Positions 1 to 9,334 are shown, counted from the first letter of the stretch. The stretch is 64,000 nucleotides of DNA from CALLJL01 sp964627255 (GCA_964627255.1 CAZVIN010000114.1:14251-78250); one strand, 5' to 3'. Made by a program: numbers and translations. The notes: generated by a model from the letters alone, not told the origin.

Positions 1-1391
1 AGCCCTAAGGACCAATTTTGGATGTAAAAAAAATCATACTCCAATCTTTTTTCAATCGAAGTATCCTGCCTTAGGCCGTGAACTTGGGCCCAGCCAGTTA
101 TCCCTGATTTTACTTTATGCCGAAGCATATATTTCGGAATTCTGTCCGCAAATTCTCGGACAAAGGAGGGACGTTCGGGCCGAGGGCCGACTAAGCTCAT
201 TTCTCCTTTGAGCACGTTGATGAGCTGGGGCAGTTCATCGAGGGAATATTTGCGTAAGAAACGACCAAACCGAGTAACCCGCGGGTCGTCCGGCCGGCAC
301 ATAACCGGCCCCGTCTCTTTTTCTGCGTCACAGACCATCGTCCGGAACTTGACCATAGTAAATCTGCGACCATCAAGTCCCATTCTTTCCTGACGATAAA
401 AAACCGGGCCGCGAGAAGTCAATTTAATCAAGACTGCCACGAGTAAAAGTAAGGGAGATAATAAAACCAGACTGAAGAAAGAAACAACGATATCCACCGC
501 CCTTTTCAAGACACGGTTAAAACCACGGAGCGAGACATCGTCGATGGAAATAACCGGCACCCCGTCTAAATCCTGAATTTCAGCCTTAAGCGTTAGCAAT
601 TGGAACAGGTCAGGAATAAGTCGAACATTAACAATATGCTTGTGGACAACTTTTAGCGTCTCGAGGATTTGGGAATAGTTCTTGAGGTCAAGGGCGACAT
701 AAACCTCGCTTATTCCTCCCTGAGAAAGAATCTCATCCAAGTCGCTAATCTTTCCCAGGACTTCCAGACCGCCGTCAACCTGCACCTTTTCGCCAGGGGC
801 GAGGTTATCATCCAGGAAGCCTTTGACGATAAAACCAAGGTCCTTATAGGCGCGCAATTTCTGGGCGAGGGTCCGTCCCATCTCGCCCGCCCCAACAATC
901 AGGATATTCTGCAGGTTTAATCCCCGGGCAAAGCGTCTTTTCATGAAGAAGTAAACCTGGTAGCGGAGAAAACTAACCAGAACAACAACAGAAATAAAAT
1001 AGACAGCCAGAAAGCCATGGGAAATCTTAAAGGTCATCCGAAAAAGAGGCGCCGCGCCTTGGCTGTAAGCATAAAGGTAGTTTAAGACAGCCATGACGAT
1101 AAGCACAGTGAACACGGTGTTAAGCATGACTAAGAGAGAATCATCGACCTGCGGCCGCTTCAGCCTGGTCCGATAAAATCCCTGGAAATAAAAAATAAGC
1201 AAATGAAGACCAAGAAAAAGAGGAAAAACGGCCAGATAAGAACTTAAGGGCGGAATCCCTTTCAGCGGGTCAACAGGAATTATATAACCATAAAAACGGA
1301 AAAAATAGGCGTAAAAATAGGCCACCAAAATTCCCAGAATATCACATAACAAATAAAACCCAACCAGCCTTAGTTTCTTCTCTTTAATCAA
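1..1391 (-). CDS. Polyprenyl glycosylphosphotransferase (initiating sugar transferase), 3' end cut by window edge
   Basis: The minus frame stays open from a TTG codon at 1389-1391 to the window edge, giving about 463 residues. It begins with several hydrophobic segments, followed by a Rossmann-like region with IVGAGEMG. The C-terminal part is a bacterial sugar transferase domain with a hydrophobic anchor, then GPVFYRQERMG, MVKFRTM, a DELPQLINVLKGEMSLVGPRP block and SGITGWAQVHG. This is the WbaP/undecaprenyl-phosphate glucose phosphotransferase architecture, which moves a sugar-1-phosphate onto undecaprenyl phosphate to start an exopolysaccharide repeat unit at the inner membrane. The TTG overlaps the stop of the upstream glycosyltransferase gene, so the two are probably translationally coupled. 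The sugar specificity cannot be read. Only the last residues are missing. Confidence 0.9.
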   Translation of the reverse strand, partial: MIKEKKLRLVGFYLLCDILGILVAYFYAYFFRFYGYIIPVDPLKGIPPLSSYLAVFPLFLGLHLLIFYFQGFYRTRLKRPQVDDSLLVMLNTVFTVLIVMAVLNYLYAYSQGAAPLFRMTFKISHGFLAVYFISVVVLVSFLRYQVYFFMKRRFARGLNLQNILIVGAGEMGRTLAQKLRAYKDLGFIVKGFLDDNLAPGEKVQVDGGLEVLGKISDLDEILSQGGISEVYVALDLKNYSQILETLKVVHKHIVNVRLIPDLFQLLTLKAEIQDLDGVPVISIDDVSLRGFNRVLKRAVDIVVSFFSLVLLSPLLLLVAVLIKLTSRGPVFYRQERMGLDGRRFTMVKFRTMVCDAEKETGPVMCRPDDPRVTRFGRFLRKYSLDELPQLINVLKGEMSLVGPRPERPSFVREFADRIPKYMLRHKVKSGITGWAQVHGLRQDTSIEKRLEYDFFYIQNWSLG

Positions 1392-2518
1392 CTTTGACCC
1401 CGATGTTTTTCCCAGGCACGCGCTAAGAATTGAATCATTTTTTCCCGAAAAACTTCACGAGAGAATTTCTCGGCGTGGTGACGAATCGCAGATTTATTAA
1501 ATGGCAGCCGCTCAAATTTGTCAAGAGCTTCAAGGAGAGCCTCGACCGACGCCTCGGGAAACAAAACCCCGGTTTCTTCAGGCAGGACGGTTTCCAAGGA
1601 GCCGCCTCGGCCTAAGGCAATTACCGGCGTGCCGCAAGCCTGAGCTTCAACCGTGGCCAAACCAAAATCTTCTTCTCCGGGAAGAATAAAAGCCCTGGCC
1701 CGCTGATAGGCTTCACGCAGTTTTTCGTCGGAAACATTTTCGTGGAAGATAATATTAGTTTTGGCTAGCCGACGCAGCCGCCGCTCTTCCGGACCTTGCC
1801 CGATAATGAGCAAAGGCCGTTGGAGCCGATTAAAAGCCTGGATGGCTAAATCTATTTTTTTATAAGGAACAAGGGCGGAGACGATAAGAAAGTAATCCTG
1901 GCGGGCCTCGCCGTTGGCGGGAACAAAAAAGGTGGTATCAACCGGCGGATAAATGACTTCGGCTTCCCGATGGTAGTAACGTTCAATTCTTTGGGCGACG
2001 TGCTGGGAATTGGCGATAAAATAATCTACCCGGGCGGCTGAAGTTACATCCCAGAGCCGCAAATAATGAATCTGGGGGGGAATAAGAAGGCGGCTGATAA
2101 GGGATAAGCGCTCTGCCGAAAAATAGGCGTGATATTGATTCCAAGCATAACGCATCGGAGAATGAACGTAAGAGATATGGAGCGCTCCTGGCTTGGGAAT
2201 AGCTCCCTTGGCGACACAATGGGAACTGGAAATGATTAAATCATATTCCTGAAGATTAAAGAGCTCGATGGCCAGAGGAAAAAGCGGCAAATAAAAACGG
2301 TAGCGCCGCCGAAGGCAAGGTAGCCGCTGGAGGAAACTGGTCTTTATGGTTCGTTTTTCTATCTCTGGAACCTGGCTATGCGGGAAATGGAAAAGAGTGT
2401 AAATGGGGGCTTCAGGGAAGAGCTCGGCCAAAACTTCCAGAACCTTTTCCCCGCCGCGGCGGCCGGTCAACCAGTCGTGAATAAGCGCCGTTTTCACCTT
2501 TCTCATCGCTGAAGGCAA
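1388..2518 (-). CDS. Glycosyltransferase family 4 protein
   Basis: This 376-residue GT-B fold protein would transfer a sugar from a nucleotide donor to a growing polysaccharide. The N-terminal half has the acceptor-domain start KTALIHDWLTGRRGGEKVL. The C-terminal half has VSALVPYKKIDLAI and the retaining GT4 signature EEDFGLATVEAQACGTPVIA, with the two nucleotide-sugar-contacting glutamates. A TTG start is chosen because GAGG lies five bases upstream. The first ATG, four codons in, is too far from that site. It is 7 bp from the preceding GT4 gene and overlaps the next gene, so it belongs to the polysaccharide operon. Donor and linkage are unknown. Confidence 0.88.
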   Translation of the reverse strand: MPSAMRKVKTALIHDWLTGRRGGEKVLEVLAELFPEAPIYTLFHFPHSQVPEIEKRTIKTSFLQRLPCLRRRYRFYLPLFPLAIELFNLQEYDLIISSSHCVAKGAIPKPGALHISYVHSPMRYAWNQYHAYFSAERLSLISRLLIPPQIHYLRLWDVTSAARVDYFIANSQHVAQRIERYYHREAEVIYPPVDTTFFVPANGEARQDYFLIVSALVPYKKIDLAIQAFNRLQRPLLIIGQGPEERRLRRLAKTNIIFHENVSDEKLREAYQRARAFILPGEEDFGLATVEAQACGTPVIALGRGGSLETVLPEETGVLFPEASVEALLEALDKFERLPFNKSAIRHHAEKFSREVFREKMIQFLARAWEKHRGQS

Positions 2519-2525
2519 TTATACC

Positions 2526-3590
2526 TCATTCCAAATCCTGCAGGAAATGGACATGCCGGGCCACCGCCTCAGGCCAGCGAAAAAGCGAGCTTCTCTGTCT
2601 GCCCTTTTTTTCGTAACTATGTCGCTTTGATTCATCCGAGAGAAGGAGGTCAATCTTGGCCGCCAAATCTTCAGCTGAAGTGGGGTCGAAATAAAGGGCG
2701 GCGTCAGCCAAAACTTCTCGCAAGCTTCCCGCGGGACTGGAAATCACCGCTCGGCCGCGGGCCATCGCCTCTAAGGGAGGAAGGCCAAAACCTTCATAGA
2801 GCGAGGGAAAAACAAAAAGGCAAGCGCCGTCAAGGTAGCGAATGACCTCTGGTTGAGGCAAATAACCAAGGAGCAAACATTTCTCATTGAGATTAAGCCG
2901 GGAGATTTCTTTTTGAACCGCGGGCCGCGGGGCAAGACCGATAAGAACCAGCCGCAGGTCAGGATGGAGAGTTGAAATAAAACGAAAAGCTTGAAGGAGA
3001 GTAATTATATTTTTATGAGGTTTCCAGTTGCCAACGTATATGATATAGGGAAAAAGATAAGGAGAGGCGAAAGGTGGCGTTTGAAAAAAGGTGTCCGCTA
3101 CCCCATTATAAATAATCCTTATTTTATCCATAGGTATACTAAACATTTCGGCTAAATCAGCCGCTGTTTGGCGGGAAACGGTAAAAACGAGCGCCGCCCG
3201 AGATTTGATTTGCCGTAAAAAGAAACGGGCGATTTCAACCTTGACCTGTGGCTTAAAAAAGGCGGGGAATTTGAAATGAATCAGGTCATGAACTGTAACA
3301 ATCAACCGCTGCCGAAGGAAAAGAGGAAAAATATAATGGGGTGAAAAATAATAATAACCTTTGAGGTGGCGACATTTCCAAGGAATTTCCAGCTGCTCCC
3401 GAGGGTCATAGTTGGCGTAATGAGCTCTAATTTCCTTTTGTCGCGGCACCGCCAGCCGCTCTTTTCCCGCTAAATGAATTACTCTAATATCCTCAAAAAA
3501 AGGCTGCTCAAGAAGACCGCCGAAAACATGACGAATGTAAACCCCTATTCCATAATCTTCTATTTTGCGGGCGTCAAGCAGAAGACGCAT
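2526..3590 (-). CDS. Glycosyltransferase family 4 protein
   Basis: A 354-residue GT4 enzyme. The start RLLLDARKIEDYGIGVYIRHV resembles mannosyltransferase-type GT4 proteins. TVHDLIHFKFP lies in the N-terminal domain. YVGNWKPHKNI and the SLYEGFGLPPLEAMARG signature with its paired glutamates lie in the C-terminal nucleotide-sugar domain. The ATG at 3590 has AGGAG eight bases upstream, and in-frame GTG and TTG codons just before it are alternatives. Its start overlaps the end of the upstream GT2 gene by 17 bp. It resembles the GT4 genes at 4709 and 5796, which suggests duplication within the cluster, with each copy adding a different residue. Confidence 0.88.
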   Translation of the reverse strand: MRLLLDARKIEDYGIGVYIRHVFGGLLEQPFFEDIRVIHLAGKERLAVPRQKEIRAHYANYDPREQLEIPWKCRHLKGYYYFSPHYIFPLFLRQRLIVTVHDLIHFKFPAFFKPQVKVEIARFFLRQIKSRAALVFTVSRQTAADLAEMFSIPMDKIRIIYNGVADTFFQTPPFASPYLFPYIIYVGNWKPHKNIITLLQAFRFISTLHPDLRLVLIGLAPRPAVQKEISRLNLNEKCLLLGYLPQPEVIRYLDGACLFVFPSLYEGFGLPPLEAMARGRAVISSPAGSLREVLADAALYFDPTSAEDLAAKIDLLLSDESKRHSYEKKGRQRSSLFRWPEAVARHVHFLQDLE

Positions 3591-4494
3591 CACCAAAGCT
3601 CCTGACTATTCTTAGAACTTCAGAATAAATAGATTTTCGCTCTTCGTCGCCTCGCCAGCTGGCCCCTAAAATTTTCGCTTTAAACTGGGCCCAAAGATAA
3701 ATTCGAAGCAAGCGCTGGCTCATAGGACTATGATAAAGAGAATAATAGAGAAGCTGACTCTTCTTGGCTTCGGTCAAAGACAGGCGGGGAAAGCGCGAAG
3801 CGACTGCCCCCCGGTAATGGATGAGCCGGGCTTGCGGCAAGTACCGAATTTTAAAACCTTGGGACCGCAGCCGCCGGCCTAAATCTGCGTCCTCGATATA
3901 AAAAAAGAAACGTTCATCAAAACCGCCAACCGCAAAAAACATTTCCCGCCGGATAACAAAAGCCACGCCGCTCACCCAAGCCACATCCCGCGCCATCTTT
4001 CCCTTTAGGAGCTGATAAACCAGCTTATACCAGGGCTGAGCTAAATATTTCAGAAAGAATTCGCTCATCAGCCCTAAATCTCGGCCAAAGGAGAGTTGAA
4101 AACTCTGGTCCGGGTTGAATACTCCGGGAGCAGCTATGGCATAAGCTTCGTGCTCAGATAAAAAAGTAATTAATGGCTGAAGACAATTAGGCAAAAGCTC
4201 GACATCATTATTTAAGAAGAACAGCCATTCGCCGGCGCTCTGGCGAGCCCCGACATTGGCGGCCCGGGCAAAACCGCAATTTTCAAAAAGCTGAATGACC
4301 TTGACGGAAGGAAATTTCTCCCTGACCACGGAGAGATAGCCGTCAGTCGAAGCATTATCCACTAAGATGATTTCCGAACGAAGCCCAAGGCGAGCCAACT
4401 CAGCCTGAAGAGAGGAAAGCGTCCGCGGCAAAAAGTCCCTGCCCTGATAATTAATTATTATGGCCGAGAGACTGACCTGACTTCTTTCTTCCAT
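3574..4494 (-). CDS. Glycosyltransferase family 2 protein (rhamnosyltransferase-like)
   Basis: A 306-residue GT-A enzyme. It opens with LSAIIINYQGRDFLPRTLSSL and has the donor-binding VDNASTDGY motif, FLNNDVEL as the metal-binding DxD equivalent, VAWVSGVAFVIRR, and GGFDERFFFYIEDADLGRRL carrying the catalytic base region. This layout is typical of rhamnosyltransferase-type family 2 enzymes that extend polysaccharide repeats on the cytoplasmic side. About 214 bp separate it from the preceding gene, so a separate promoter or processing site is possible. Specificity is an inference from family resemblance only. Confidence 0.87.
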   Translation of the reverse strand: MEERSQVSLSAIIINYQGRDFLPRTLSSLQAELARLGLRSEIILVDNASTDGYLSVVREKFPSVKVIQLFENCGFARAANVGARQSAGEWLFFLNNDVELLPNCLQPLITFLSEHEAYAIAAPGVFNPDQSFQLSFGRDLGLMSEFFLKYLAQPWYKLVYQLLKGKMARDVAWVSGVAFVIRREMFFAVGGFDERFFFYIEDADLGRRLRSQGFKIRYLPQARLIHYRGAVASRFPRLSLTEAKKSQLLYYSLYHSPMSQRLLRIYLWAQFKAKILGASWRGDEERKSIYSEVLRIVRSFGDASSA

Positions 4495-4708
4495 GTTAAA
4501 CTACTAAAGTAAAACCATTTTTCTGTTGAAAGATAAATGACCCTCCAAAATAACTTCCTTTTTAACCCAATGGCTTTATCCCGGCCGATTTTTCAGAATT
4601 TCTGGGCTCCTTTCCCCTGGCCTCACTTCCACTCAATCTGCCGGTTAAAAACATTTTCATTCTCGGCTCTATACCGGCTTCCCTAACCCTGTTTTTGCTT
4701 CGCCTTTT

Positions 4709-5812
4709 TTACAATTTTTTATACTTTATTTCTCGAAGACAATCGGCAACCTTGGTGGCCGCTTGTGGCCAAGAAAATATCTCCCTTCGTATTTCAAAAT
4801 TCTTTCTTATCTCGTTACCTCGGGCTTCGTCAGTCATGATTCGCGTCAAAGCCTTCGTCACCGCCTCGACTGTCGTCTCCTCAACAAACTCGGCCATCCC
4901 CTGCAGGATTTCTCCCAAGGAAGAACGCTTGAGAACAACCGGAATCGAACCGCAAGCTAAAGCTTCCAGCGGCGGCAGACCAAAACCCTCATACTCCGAA
5001 AGGTAAGCGAACGCTTCACAGGCTGAATAGAAAAACGGCAGTTCTGTTTCGGGAAGAAATTCATCCCATCTTACCCAATCTTGGCTTAAAAGAGAGGCTA
5101 TATCCTCGGGGGGATAAGTCCGGTTTTGACCAACAACATAAAGGAAAAGGTCAGGCCATTCCTGCCTCAGATTATTAACCGCCGTCACTAGCAAGGGCAA
5201 ATGCCGGCGTCGGAAAATAGAGCCAAGAAAACCGATAACTCGGCGAGAACCAAGACCACGGGCCTCTTTCCAGCGCCGTACGGCTTCTGGCGGAGCTCGG
5301 TCAAATTTATCCTCCACCCCGTAATAAATTATCCTCAGCTTATTTCTTTTGATTTTTAGATGCCGGTCAACTTCTTCGGCCGTGGCCTGGGAAGGAACGA
5401 TTAAGAGATTAGCCCGTCGCAGGCTATAACGTAAAACAAATCCCCGCCACTTAGCTGTCCGAGGAGGGAACCACTCGGGATGGCTCAGAAGAGAAATGTC
5501 ATGGACAAAAAGAAGCGAAGGCCAAGGACAGAGAAGCGGTAAGGTATAATTAAAAGCTAAGATAAGGTCAGGGTCGAGTTGCTGGCAAGCCCGCCAGAAG
5601 GGCCCATTCTGCCAGCGAAAATAGCCACCGCGAGAGGGAAGCACCATCTGCTGAATATTTTGGCGACTGAAGGGCAGGGCGATTTCTCTAGTCAGAACAA
5701 AAAAGCGAGTCTCTTCCAGCCTACTGGCTAAGGCCGGCAGAATATTCTTGGCTACCCGGCCTACGCCTGCCCCCTGAGGGCCAAGCTCGTAGCCGTCAAC
5801 CACAATTCTCAT
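4709..5812 (-). CDS. Glycosyltransferase family 4 protein
   Basis: A 367-residue GT4 enzyme. It begins MRIVVDGYELGPQGAGVGRV, the glycine-rich acceptor loop shared by this subgroup. It contains LFVHDISLLSHPEWFPPRT, then IGFLGSIFRRRHLPLL, and ends with the SEYEGFGLPPLEALACG signature. It overlaps the gene upstream by 17 bp, which indicates coupled translation. A 214 bp untranslated stretch follows it before the GT2 gene, with no clear hairpin plus T-run. The likely role is adding a hexose to the lipid-linked repeat unit. The donor is not determinable. Confidence 0.87.
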   Translation of the reverse strand: MRIVVDGYELGPQGAGVGRVAKNILPALASRLEETRFFVLTREIALPFSRQNIQQMVLPSRGGYFRWQNGPFWRACQQLDPDLILAFNYTLPLLCPWPSLLFVHDISLLSHPEWFPPRTAKWRGFVLRYSLRRANLLIVPSQATAEEVDRHLKIKRNKLRIIYYGVEDKFDRAPPEAVRRWKEARGLGSRRVIGFLGSIFRRRHLPLLVTAVNNLRQEWPDLFLYVVGQNRTYPPEDIASLLSQDWVRWDEFLPETELPFFYSACEAFAYLSEYEGFGLPPLEALACGSIPVVLKRSSLGEILQGMAEFVEETTVEAVTKALTRIMTDEARGNEIRKNFEIRREIFSWPQAATKVADCLREIKYKKL

Positions 5813-6950
5813 CGCAGACCGCCATAACCTCGCGGTAAAAAGTTAAGGTATTAGAAGCCGCCCTTTCCCAGGAAAAATTCCTCACTCTTTTTTGGCCTTC
5901 CTGAATCAAGTGTTGCCTGAGCTCAGGGTCTTCAAGAAGAGAAGCAGCAGTGCGAGCGATGTCTTCTGGTTCCGTGGGGTTAAAATAAAGGGCCGCGGGG
6001 CCACCGACTTCTGGTAAGGCCGTAGCATTTGAGGCCAGGACCGGCAAACCACAAGCCATGGCTTCGACCAGGGGAAAACCAAAGCCTTCGCAGAGAGAGG
6101 GCATAATCAGGGCTGTTGCCAGGTGATAAAAGTTTCTTAGACCCCAACGGTTGATATAGCCAAGAAAATGCACTTTATTCTCCAGCTGAAGTGAAGCGAC
6201 TTGCCGCCGCAAACTTTTTTCCTCCTTGCCCCCCTTCCCGACGAGAACAAGATGCAGCGACGGATATCGAGACAGCAAAATTTTGAAGGCAATCACGAGC
6301 CGACTCAAGTTTTTTCGTGGCTCAAGGGTGCCCACAAAAAGCAAAAAATCATCCGGAAGTGAAACCCGTTTCCGAAATGTCCGGAGCTCCTCCGGCGCCA
6401 CTGTTTCCAGGAAATATGATTCCAGACCATGCGGGATAACTCTCACCTTGGCCGCCTCAATCGAGGGAAAGCGCCTCAGAATATCCGCCTTCATAAAATT
6501 GGAAAAGGTAATAATGCCATCTGCTCGAGCTAAACTCCGGCTGGCATGACGGGGAAAGGCCCAGCTGGCCTCAGCTTCAGCCATCGAAGGAAAATCAAGG
6601 GCGAATAAATCATGAACGGTGACCACCATCTTGCCGCGGGAGGGAAGAAGCAAAGGGGTCGGAGAATGAGTTAGGTCTAAGCCCTGGCGAAAAAAAGCTT
6701 CGAGCGGTGGCCAGCAAAGCTGGTACCAAAAAAAATTAAGACAGCGAACTGGAATCTTGAGGTCACGCCAATAATATTTCTGGAAATGCGGCAGCTTTTC
6801 CGGCGGGAAACGGTCCCGAAGAGAGGCGGAGAAAAGAAAATATTCGTTCTCGTGGTCGATTTGCGCCAAATGAACCAGGAGGTTCCGCAGGTAGACGCCC
6901 ACCCCCGTTTCTTCCTTAAGAAAGGGACGAAGGTCAAAACCAAGACGCAT
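5796..6950 (-). CDS. Glycosyltransferase family 4 protein, first gene of the polysaccharide operon
   Basis: A 384-residue GT4 protein. MRLGFDLRPFLKEETGVGVY is the conserved N-terminus, so the ATG at 6950 is preferred over an in-frame TTG 39 bp upstream that has no ribosome site. TVHDLFALDFPSM, FVGTLEPRKNLSRL and SLCEGFGFPLVEAMACG mark the two Rossmann domains and the retaining GT4 signature. PEVGGPAALYFNPTEPEDIA is the usual tail. As the first gene of the minus-strand cluster, it lies downstream of an unusually long, inverted-repeat-rich leader that may control the whole operon. Confidence 0.87.
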   Translation of the reverse strand: MRLGFDLRPFLKEETGVGVYLRNLLVHLAQIDHENEYFLFSASLRDRFPPEKLPHFQKYYWRDLKIPVRCLNFFWYQLCWPPLEAFFRQGLDLTHSPTPLLLPSRGKMVVTVHDLFALDFPSMAEAEASWAFPRHASRSLARADGIITFSNFMKADILRRFPSIEAAKVRVIPHGLESYFLETVAPEELRTFRKRVSLPDDFLLFVGTLEPRKNLSRLVIAFKILLSRYPSLHLVLVGKGGKEEKSLRRQVASLQLENKVHFLGYINRWGLRNFYHLATALIMPSLCEGFGFPLVEAMACGLPVLASNATALPEVGGPAALYFNPTEPEDIARTAASLLEDPELRQHLIQEGQKRVRNFSWERAASNTLTFYREVMAVCDENCG

Positions 6951-7382
6951 TTTTGCTGTCAATGTATTCTCAGCCCTAAGAAAAGTCAAGGCAAGGAAAC
7001 TTCAGCGAAGCGACTACACAAAAAGCGTTTCGGGCGGGGGAGCCTTCTTCCCGCCCCATATTCCTCACTCGCCGTGGTGCCAGACCTACCCTTGGCGAGC
7101 CGGCAGAGAAACTCGCCGGCCCCCCGGCTCGGGAACCCTTAAAATAATTCCAGGTCAACCCATTCTTAAAACTAAGGCAGCTTCTTTGACCTCAAAAAAT
7201 GATAAATTTAAAGACCCAAAGGGGTCAGCAGCGAGGGGAAAATTTACGGCTATCTTAAAGCCACCTAATGGAGTCCCAAAGATTATAACTATTTCGCTTA
7301 AATTAAAAATAATTTTAAGCGGTTAAAAAGATTGATAAACAAGAAAAGGGATGGTAAGATTCGGCCGCAAGGAGGCAGGGAG
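6951..7382. promoter_or_regulatory. Divergent intergenic region with a structured leader for the polysaccharide operon
   Basis: On the minus strand a TATAAT at 7282-7287 is the best -10 candidate for the polysaccharide operon, which would give a leader of about 320 nt. The leader holds a perfect 7-bp stem (7032-7038 with 7050-7056). It also holds two overlapping, mutually exclusive stems: 7094-7099 with 7112-7117, and 7097-7103 with 7124-7130. A further 8-bp inverted repeat (7295-7302 with 7314-7321) sits upstream of the -10 and about 60 bp before the M20 gene on the plus strand. The switching role is an inference. No known riboswitch class was recognised. Confidence 0.45.
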
Positions 7383-8612
7383 ATGACTAAATTAGAAAGG
7401 GTTCTCAGGCGCATAGATACCCAACGGGATGAAATGGTCAATTTTCAAATCAAGCTGGCTTCGATTCCGGCCATTGCCCCCGTAAACGGAGGCAAAGGGG
7501 AGAATGAAAAAGCCCATTTTCTGCTGGGATTTCTTCAGGAAAACGGTTTTGAGAAGGTCGAGGTAATTAAGGCTCCCGACCTTGATACTCCTGAAGGCTA
7601 CCGCCCGAATATTATTGGTCGGTTTAAGGGCAAGAGCTCTAAAAAGACTACTTGGGTCATGACTCACATGGACGTTGTTCCCCCTGGTGACCTGGCCCAA
7701 TGGGAAGGCGACCCTTTCAAGCCCTGGGTAAAAGAAGGCAAGATTTATGGCCGAGGGGTTGAGGATAATCAACAGGCAATGGTGGCTTCCCTTTTTGCCC
7801 TGAAGGCGTTCCGGGCTGAAAATCTTCGGCCCGCCAATGACGTCGGCCTCGTCCTCGTCTCAGACGAGGAGACAGGCAACCTTAAAGGAATTGATTATGT
7901 CCTCCGGCACACCCAGATTTTTCAAAAAAATGACCTAATTATCGTGCCCGATGCCGGCAACAGCGAGGGCAGCTTAATCGAAGTCGCCGAAAAAAGCATT
8001 CTCTGGCTCAAATTTAGAACTATTGGCAAGCAAGCTCATGGGTCAACTCCAGAAAAGGGAATCAACAGCTTTAAAGCCGCTTCCCATTTGATAGTTGAGC
8101 TGGACCGGCTGTATAAGCTATTTCCCGAAGTTGACCCCCTCTTTGAGCCGCCGATTTCCACTTTTGAACCGACCAAGAAAGAAGCCAATGTTCCTAACAT
8201 TAACACTATACCCGGAGAAGACGTCTTTTATCTGGACAGCAGGATTCTGCCCAAGATTGCCGTGGAAAAGGTAGAGAAAGCGGTCAATCAATTGGCCCGG
8301 CGGGTAGAAAAGAAATTCAAGGTCAAAATACAAGTGGAAATACAGCAAAAGGCGCCCGCCGCTCCCCCCACCTCTCCCCGGGCAGCAGTGGTTCAGGCTT
8401 TAAAAAAGGCGGTGTGGGAAATTTACCGGAAAAAGGCTTCCCCCCGAGGTATTGGTGGGGGAACAGTAGCTGCCTTTTTCCGGCGGGCTGGGTTTGAAGC
8501 CGCCTGCTGGAGCCGGATTGACGAAACGGCTCATCAGCCCAACGAATATTGCCGGATTGAAAACATGATGGGTGATGCCAAAGTCTTAGCCCACGTTTTC
8601 CTTCAGGATTGA
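7383..8612 (+). CDS. M20 family metallo-hydrolase (ArgE/DapE-like)
   Basis: A 409-residue cytoplasmic amidohydrolase without signal peptide. The ATG at 7383 follows AAGGAGG. Metal-binding elements are THMDVVPPGD (His and catalytic Asp), GRGVEDNQQ (bridging Asp), SDEETGN (catalytic Glu and ligand) and a late ETAHQPNEY histidine. The dimerisation domain lies between them (about residues 190-310). M20A proteins of this type remove acyl or amino-acid groups from peptides or N-acyl amino acids using two zinc ions. Exact substrate (succinyl-diaminopimelate, acetyl-ornithine or a dipeptide) cannot be told, and no lysine or arginine synthesis genes are adjacent. Confidence 0.85.
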   Translation: MTKLERVLRRIDTQRDEMVNFQIKLASIPAIAPVNGGKGENEKAHFLLGFLQENGFEKVEVIKAPDLDTPEGYRPNIIGRFKGKSSKKTTWVMTHMDVVPPGDLAQWEGDPFKPWVKEGKIYGRGVEDNQQAMVASLFALKAFRAENLRPANDVGLVLVSDEETGNLKGIDYVLRHTQIFQKNDLIIVPDAGNSEGSLIEVAEKSILWLKFRTIGKQAHGSTPEKGINSFKAASHLIVELDRLYKLFPEVDPLFEPPISTFEPTKKEANVPNINTIPGEDVFYLDSRILPKIAVEKVEKAVNQLARRVEKKFKVKIQVEIQQKAPAAPPTSPRAAVVQALKKAVWEIYRKKASPRGIGGGTVAAFFRRAGFEAACWSRIDETAHQPNEYCRIENMMGDAKVLAHVFLQD

Positions 8613-8995
8613 ACTTTCTTAAGCGCTCTATCCCCGTTTTTTTATTTTTGGGTCATTTCCAGGTCAGTGGCCAAAAAAGTGACTGCTTGATTGAGTGATT
8701 ATAGGATTGCCTCGGAATAAGCGTGAAATTCAAAGCCAGAATATCAGAGCGAGAATAATAGGATATCCAGCTGAAGGGGAGGATTATCGCTAATTCTGAT
8801 AAAAAGAAAAACTAATCCCATATTTCTCCATTTTCCCAGGTCAAGTTTTCCCTAACGGATTTAGAGATGAGCCTTATTTTAAGTAAGAGGGCCCACTCCT
8901 AAAAAATAGCCATATTTCAAATAACATTGCGGACTTAGCGAATAATTTGATTAAATGATGGAAGAGAAGCAAAAAAAAGACGAGAGGAGTTAGAA
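8613..8995. other. Intergenic stretch without recognised gene
   Basis: No convincing coding frame is seen. Bases 8860-8878 are an exact 19-bp match to 53062-53080, just beyond the 3' end of ligA, and may be a fragment of a decayed dispersed repeat. The end of the stretch supplies a purine-rich AGGAG ribosome site for cutA. Confidence 0.5.
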
Positions 8996-9334
8996 ATGGC
9001 CGAATACTTATTGGTCCTAACGACGGTTTCTGATGAAGCCGCAGCTTCCCAAATTGCCCGCCAGCTCGTCGAGGAGCGGTTAGCGGCTTGCGTGACCGTT
9101 TCCAGTCCTTGTCAGTCCTTTTATTGGTGGGAGGGAGACATCTCAGAAGAGCGGGAGTTGATACTTTTTATTAAAACCAAGGAAAGCCTTTATCCGGAGT
9201 TGGAAAAAAGGCTCAAAGAAATCCACCCCTATTCAGTGCCTGAAGTTCTGGCTCTTTCTGTGGCCTTGGGCTCGGAGAAATATCTCCGCTGGTTAGACCA
9301 AGAGACAAGGCAAGCTGAGAAACAAAACCTCTAA
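8996..9334 (+). CDS. cutA: Divalent-cation tolerance protein CutA
   Basis: The 112-residue product matches the full length of CutA, a small trimeric ferredoxin-fold protein. Recognisable blocks are LLVLTTVSDEAAASQIARQL, ERLAACVTVS with the conserved cysteine, FYWWEGDISEERELILFIKT and HPYSVPEVLAL. The family was linked to copper tolerance in E. coli but its true molecular role is unsettled. Its stop codon shares bases with the stop of the convergent deacetylase-like gene, so the two transcripts run into each other without a terminator between them. Confidence 0.93.
   Translation: MAEYLLVLTTVSDEAAASQIARQLVEERLAACVTVSSPCQSFYWWEGDISEERELILFIKTKESLYPELEKRLKEIHPYSVPEVLALSVALGSEKYLRWLDQETRQAEKQNL

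Noticed and set aside
6951..6989. Upstream TTG start for the first GT4 gene
   Set aside because: No ribosome site and no similarity of the added 13 residues to the family N-terminus.
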